NCBI RefSeq assembly: GCF_000003195.3
Contig: NC_012870.2
Location: 48,920,967 to 48,984,966, forward strand
DNA from: Sorghum bicolor
Taxonomy: Eukaryota; Streptophyta; Magnoliopsida; Poales; Poaceae
Length of the DNA stretch: 64,000 nt
Reading direction: 5' to 3'
The notes below the pieces were generated by a model. That model ran no database searches and was not told where the DNA came from. It worked only from the letters and a program-made list of their open reading frames with translations. This document shows positions 59,757 to 64,000 of the stretch, piece after piece; position 1 is the first letter of the stretch, and the number at the start of each line of letters is the position of its first letter. Both the position numbers and the translations under genes were made by a program.

Positions 59757-60515
59757 ATGGTTCATAACGAAAAGATTGCTTGCAGCAACTCTGGAAGACC
59801 ATGCTTAACTCAAGGTATATATGGCTTAACGGAACCAGAGTATGAAGAAGCTCACCCTGTCCCATCAAGACATACTTGCTGGCGGAAGGAGTACTTTACC
59901 ACATCCTTTAGTGGCGAAGATTTCTTTCACCCTCGGCTTGTGCGTATAGTACAAGACCACTATCCTGAACAGCAAGCCAAGGTGGAATATAAGTGCACTA
60001 AGTGGACTCATCCTAAGTATGAGAGCCACTGGAGCATAGAAGCACACATCACAAGGTGGAATGAGTTTACTGGTTCACGCATGGTGGAATCCATTCATTC
60101 GTCTCTCAGTGACCGTTTCAGTAAGCATGCTAGCATATCTGATGCTGCCCATCAAGCTCTTCTGGCATATCATGGAAAGCACTACGAAGGGAGGAAGAAT
60201 GACAAACAAAAGTATCTTCCTCGTCGTCCACCAGGCACTTTGCAATGTGTGATGGCTGACCCCTACTTGGAGCAGAATGAACAACTAAAGGAGATGGCTT
60301 TGACTATCCAAGTCATGCATCAAAAGCTAGAAGATAGTCAACTGGAATTGGCAGAAGTAAGGCAACACTATGAGGAAGCCCTTGATGAGATTGATGAGTG
60401 GAGAAGACGTGGTGGATTACCTAAGATCAATGAGGTGGATGGCATACCTCGCCTAACTCCACGCAAGAGATGCTACCCTGGATGCCACTGCAGCCACACC
60501 GTGTTTAAGAAGTAG
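59757..60515 (+). CDS. J ORF at the gag position, unrecognised
   Basis: An intact 252-codon ORF from ATG about 180 bp after the PBS to TAG. It lacks the gag core signature and a CCHC knuckle. Visible parts: an N-terminal region with Trp and aromatic residues (CWRKEYFTTSF, about 42-52), a middle segment (about 95-145, WNEFTGSRMVES...AHQALLAYHGKHY) faintly reminiscent of a dsRNA-binding fold, and a C-terminal coiled coil (about 172-218). Similar ORFs occur in grass Tekay-like non-autonomous elements as far as I recall. Function unknown. Confidence 0.6.
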   Translation: MVHNEKIACSNSGRPCLTQGIYGLTEPEYEEAHPVPSRHTCWRKEYFTTSFSGEDFFHPRLVRIVQDHYPEQQAKVEYKCTKWTHPKYESHWSIEAHITRWNEFTGSRMVESIHSSLSDRFSKHASISDAAHQALLAYHGKHYEGRKNDKQKYLPRRPPGTLQCVMADPYLEQNEQLKEMALTIQVMHQKLEDSQLELAEVRQHYEEALDEIDEWRRRGGLPKINEVDGIPRLTPRKRCYPGCHCSHTVFKK

Positions 60516-62949
60516 GAAGTCCCCCCTTTGTAATAAACGTTAGTAGCAAAAGTTGAGTCTAGTCAATATGTGTGCTTTGTGAACCTTTAATGTTTGGTTG
60601 GTTTGTCTTGGTGTTTATGTTTGAGTTGGAATTTTGTAATGAGTGCAATGATCTTATGGGTTTCTCCATAATTTCATTTAGTTTTTAGGTCTAAGATATA
60701 GGGACTAGTGAATAAATAGATGGGTTTTAGTTTCCCTTGTTTTCTCTACCCTGACTTTCGGGAGCAACATATCTTCTTCAGTTCAAATCCCTATTCTTGA
60801 AGGACCATAAAATCATGTTAAACTTCTGGGTAATAGTAGACTTCAAGATCCTTCTCTAACCTCAAGAATCACCCTCATAGCTGTTGTCGTTTGGGAACTA
60901 TGAAAATCACAAGATGGTATAGTTGAGCTGTCAGAAATCAGGACCAGTTTCAGTTGCCTACTGATTTGGGCAAATGTAACTCCGGAATTTGGGAAAAGGA
61001 TCTATAATAAGGTTTTAGGTCATTTGATAAGCTTTCCAACGATGCAAGCTGCAACTTTATCGGATTAATAGAACTTGAGTTATGACATCTACAAGTTGCT
61101 GTTGCTGCACAGTTCAAAATCTGAACAGTTCCAGTTAGTTCCTATTTTCAGCCAACTTAACATCAGAATTCGGAAAGTGGGATATACAGAAGTTGTGGAG
61201 GACTTCATAAGCTTTTCAACCATGTAAGACTCATCCCCATATGATCTAAGTAGCTCGAGATATGACTTCTGCAAATTGATGTATCGATGCTGAGACATTG
61301 TCGGGATGGATATCATGTTGAGCTGTTTTACCTAGGTTTAAATACAGAAACTAAGGAAGCCTTCTATATGAAAGTTGTAGGGATTTTGATAAGGTTTCTA
61401 ATGGTATAAGCTAAGACCTTATTGGATTAACAGAAAAGGAGTTATTTCTATTTTACTGTGCTGGTGTTTCTCGTGTTGTGAGGAAATTCAGATTTCTTGT
61501 ACACATCAGTGCACATGAGTTTCTCTTCGGTATTAGAAGATCTTATGATAAGAAACACACTTGAGAGGTGGACTAAACTACCCACTTAAACCCCTAGTTA
61601 CCTTTTCTAAGGGGGGGTAGTCTTATCAAAGGAGTTACAAAGAGAAGAATTGGTTAATGTTGGATCATCGATAAGGACCTCAAGTGTTTGGTAAATTTGG
61701 TTTTTGATGCAAGAAATAGTTCCATTGAAGTGTGCTAATATGGATGGAGATATAGGTCACTGCCAGTACTCATAGCTTGGAAGTGGTGCTTATAAGAATC
61801 AGGTGACATCAAAGTCTACGAAGTTATACATGGGAGGTGAGAGCGAAGCAAGCCAACTATGATAGAGGTATCAATAGTTGGGACTGAGTGATGAAACCAA
61901 CTCCAGACTATGAGACTTGGTACAGTGAATTTAAAAGACTATAAGAGGTGAACATGAGAGCTAGTCCATATTGTCCCCCGACCTATCTCATCTTAAGGGG
62001 GGTAGTACCTCGATAGTGTCTCTGGAAATATCCCATGATTATAATCATCTACTCTGGCTCAAGTTAGTGAAATTGGTCACTTGACAACTTAGGAAGTGGA
62101 TATGCTACATCTACTATTGATTCTACGGAGACTCAAAAGACTTCATTACTAAAGGGAGCATGACCAGTATGTTCTAGTTAATGGAAGTTCTCATATAGGA
62201 GATGTCATCTTTAATGATGGACTTAAGAAGGTTAAAGATGCAAGAGTTGGAAACCACCAAAGGAAGGTGAATGAGACTTAGAGTTTTATAGATATGGCAA
62301 GAGATTATCATAGATTTGCTGGGGCCAATGTGATTTTGACATAAGAGTGAATAAGAGATTGACTTGGAATAAAAAGATTCTATCAGTGGTTCACTGAAGG
62401 TGTTATAAAGATCAACATATAGGCTTCTTCTATTCCATCAAGACCTTAGATGTGCTCCATACAAGAAAAGTAGTGGCTTGTGCATAAGTCAACTAAGTAG
62501 GTTGGATTAACTGCCGTGTGATGTGGAGGTATCCATAGTGGAGCATGGAGATACTGCCTTCTTGGGTCTAAGGAGTGATATCTGTGTAGAACGTAAGAAT
62601 CTAAAGGGCATCTTTAGGAAGTTGGATTTGAGCTGGTCACATTGTCGATGGATTTGAGTGAATCAAGAGTTATGGCTGGAAAAAAATGCTATCACTTGAA
62701 GGAGAAAAGGCCTTTGCGAATGCTCAGAGCATAAAGAGTGTGCTAGAGGAGTTCAAATGACACTGAAATTTGAAGGGTTGAGTGTTGAACTGGGTGATGT
62801 CACTAGTACTGTCAAATGAGCTCTACTAATTACTCACCCAGGAACAAGAGGAACTACAAAGATTACTTAGAAGATATGTTGTGAGCTTGTGTATTACGGT
62901 ATGGTGCAAAGAGTTTACCGTATGCAAAGTTTTCTTAGAATAACAGTTA
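60516..62949 (+). other. Long non-coding interior of J
   Basis: No RT or RNase H recognised. Three or so diverged repeats of about 170 bp run from about 60930 to 61460 (each with a 'GATAAG.TTTC.AA' and a 'GAGTTATGAC' segment). Two copies of the polypurine-like AAGGGGGGTAG lie at 61609-61620 (one extra G) and 61995-62005. Confidence 0.55.
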
Positions 62950-63581
62950 GTAGAGGAGCCTTCAGTGGGAGCCTTTTGAAAGCTTGTATGGATGTAAGTG
63001 TAGAACCCTGTTGATTTGAAATCAAACGGGAGAACACAAGTGTTTGGGCTAGAAGTACTAAGTGATGCAGAACAACATTTGAGAGTGATCAGAGATAATC
63101 GGAAGGTGGCACAGTCTCGACATAAGAGTTATGTTGACACCTCCGGAAGGGAATTAGTTTTGAAGTGGGAAACTATGTGTTTTTGGAAATGGCACCTATG
63201 AGAAGTGAGTGGAGATTTAATATGAAAGGAAAGTTAGCACCAAGGTATGTCGGGCCTTTCAAGATGTTAGAAATATGGAACAAAGTGGCTTACCAAATAG
63301 AGCTACCAGAAAGTGTAGGAGTGTATGATGTCTTCCATGTGTCTCAACTTAAAAAGTACTTGCATGTGCCATAAGAGCAGATGTCGTTAGAAGAACTGAC
63401 TGTTAAATCGGATTTCACATACCAAGAGTACCTGGTAAGAATTTTGGAAACAACAGAAAGGGTGACCAGGAGTTGGATTTTCAGGATGTACAAAGTCGAG
63501 TGGAATCAGTTCACCGAAGAGGAGGCTATTTGTAACAGAGAAGAGGATCTTAGAAAAAAAAAACTACCCGCATTGGTTTAA
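62950..63581 (+). pseudogene. pol: J integrase C-terminus and chromodomain remnant
   Basis: The integrase tail starts with PFESLYGCKCRT (about 62970), broken by a TGA at 63013-63015. A one-base shift near 63160 leads to [26 protein letters not shown] and [11 protein letters not shown], the gypsy integrase C-terminal domain. After a TAA at 63372-63374 in the same frame comes a chromodomain-like segment ending KKLPALV. The earlier integrase core is not recognisable. Confidence 0.8.
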
Positions 63582-63595
63582 GTAAGCACCAACTT

Positions 63596-63633
63596 AATCT
63601 CGAGGACAAGATTCATTTTAAGGGGGGTAGAAT
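63596..63633 (+). other. Stem-loop and polypurine tract of J
   Basis: AATCT/AGATT stem around CGAGGACA (63596-63613), then AAGGGGGGTAG (63620-63630) just before the 3' LTR. Confidence 0.7.
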
Positions 63634-64000
63634 TGTAACACCCCAAAATTTGCAAGTTTATTTCCAAAATAGGAGAAATGTTTTTAATTGTGTATTTTTT
63701 GTGCTCATAAAACATAGGGAAAATAATATTTTTCACTATATTGAAATTTATTATAGGGTTTAGCAACATGACTGAGCATCTATGCTGCCGCATTTTATTT
63801 TGTCTGAGTGGTTGTTTTGAATTTCAAAAAGGTTTTCAAATTTACTTGCAATCTAATTAAGCAAAGGTCTGAAAATAAAATTGGAAATGTATTTATTTTT
63901 CTCCTCCTCTCTCACCCTGGAAATCGGCCCGAAGGCCCAGAACCTTTCCCCCCTGTTTCCTACTTTTTTGCCTAAAAACTTGTAGTTTAGGAACTCCTAA
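63634..64000 (+). repeat. 3' LTR of J, partial
   Basis: Nearly identical to 57009-57240; beyond that it differs from the 5' LTR, which appears deleted there. The last ~44 bases match the left part of the MITE at 56444-56487. Confidence 0.8.
63957..64000 (+). repeat. MITE-like fragment at window end
   Basis: Matches 56444-56487 with two or three differences (shared ACTTTTTTGCCTAAAAACTT). The terminal inverted repeat itself is not present at the left edge. Confidence 0.5.

Larger units (their letters stand above)
57009..64000 (+). mobile_element. Element J: Tekay/Del-like chromovirus derivative, right end outside window
   Basis: LTRs start TGTAACACCCCAAAATTTGC at 57009 and 63634. PBS of initiator-Met type at 59566. 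An unrecognised ORF stands at the gag position; pol is reduced to an integrase C-terminus and chromodomain near 62950-63581. The 3' LTR is cut by the window end. Confidence 0.85.

Overview
This window is nuclear DNA of a grass, probably of the sorghum/sugarcane/maize group. That assignment is inferred from the repeat families (Tat, Athila-like and Tekay-like Ty3/gypsy elements, a plant LINE with zinc-knuckle ORF1 and zf-RVT ORF2, a CACTA element) and is not proven. I find no host gene, rRNA, functional tRNA or CRISPR. Essentially everything is transposable element, and most of it is one nest whose joints can be read from 5-bp target-site duplications (TSDs).

Layout. Bases 1-6741 are the 3' part of a Tat-type gypsy element: pol, a spliced antisense gene, 3' LTR. 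It sits in an older LTR (6742-7791), which sits in a probable Copia LTR (to 8649). From 9009 to 55131 lies element D (minus strand, TSD CCCGT). D's 3' LTR is split by E, a solo LTR (9947-48596, TSD GCTAG). E is split by a LINE (10041-45404, ~16-bp TSD). The LINE carries solo LTR G (11069-12113, TSD CGTAG), element A (14609-40835, TSD GTAAC) and solo LTR H (43536-44766, TSD GCCTC). A contains B (19780-38241, TSD TTTAT), and B contains C (25562-34826, minus, TSD GCGCC). That is six levels: D > E > LINE > A > B > C. To the right are a small CACTA element (55353-56126), a MITE-like element (56425-56957) and a Tekay/Del-like chromovirus derivative J (57009 to the end).

How the parts relate. A, B, C, D and H are one Athila-like group: those with internal sequence share the tRNA-Asp-type primer site next to the 5' LTR. 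Only B keeps gag, RT, RNase H and integrase (all broken). C keeps gag-protease, A only protease-like remnants, D no gag or pol, so A, C and D look like satellites of a B-like helper. B, C and D each carry an accessory ORF in the 3' half with its own TATA box. The ORFs of B and D are homologous; that of C is different. The Tat element also carries a TATA-driven accessory gene, antisense and spliced.

Most notable signals: (1) a pair of 12-mers GGGCGCCCGCCC spaced exactly 21 bp start to start, upstream of TATA boxes in LTRs of A, B, C and H and again upstream of the internal promoters of B and C; (2) the TATA-driven accessory genes; (3) about 60 copies of GCCGAT/ATCGGC in the Tat element; (4) small hairpins or palindromes with compensatory changes in the leader and near the polypurine tract of the Athila-like elements.
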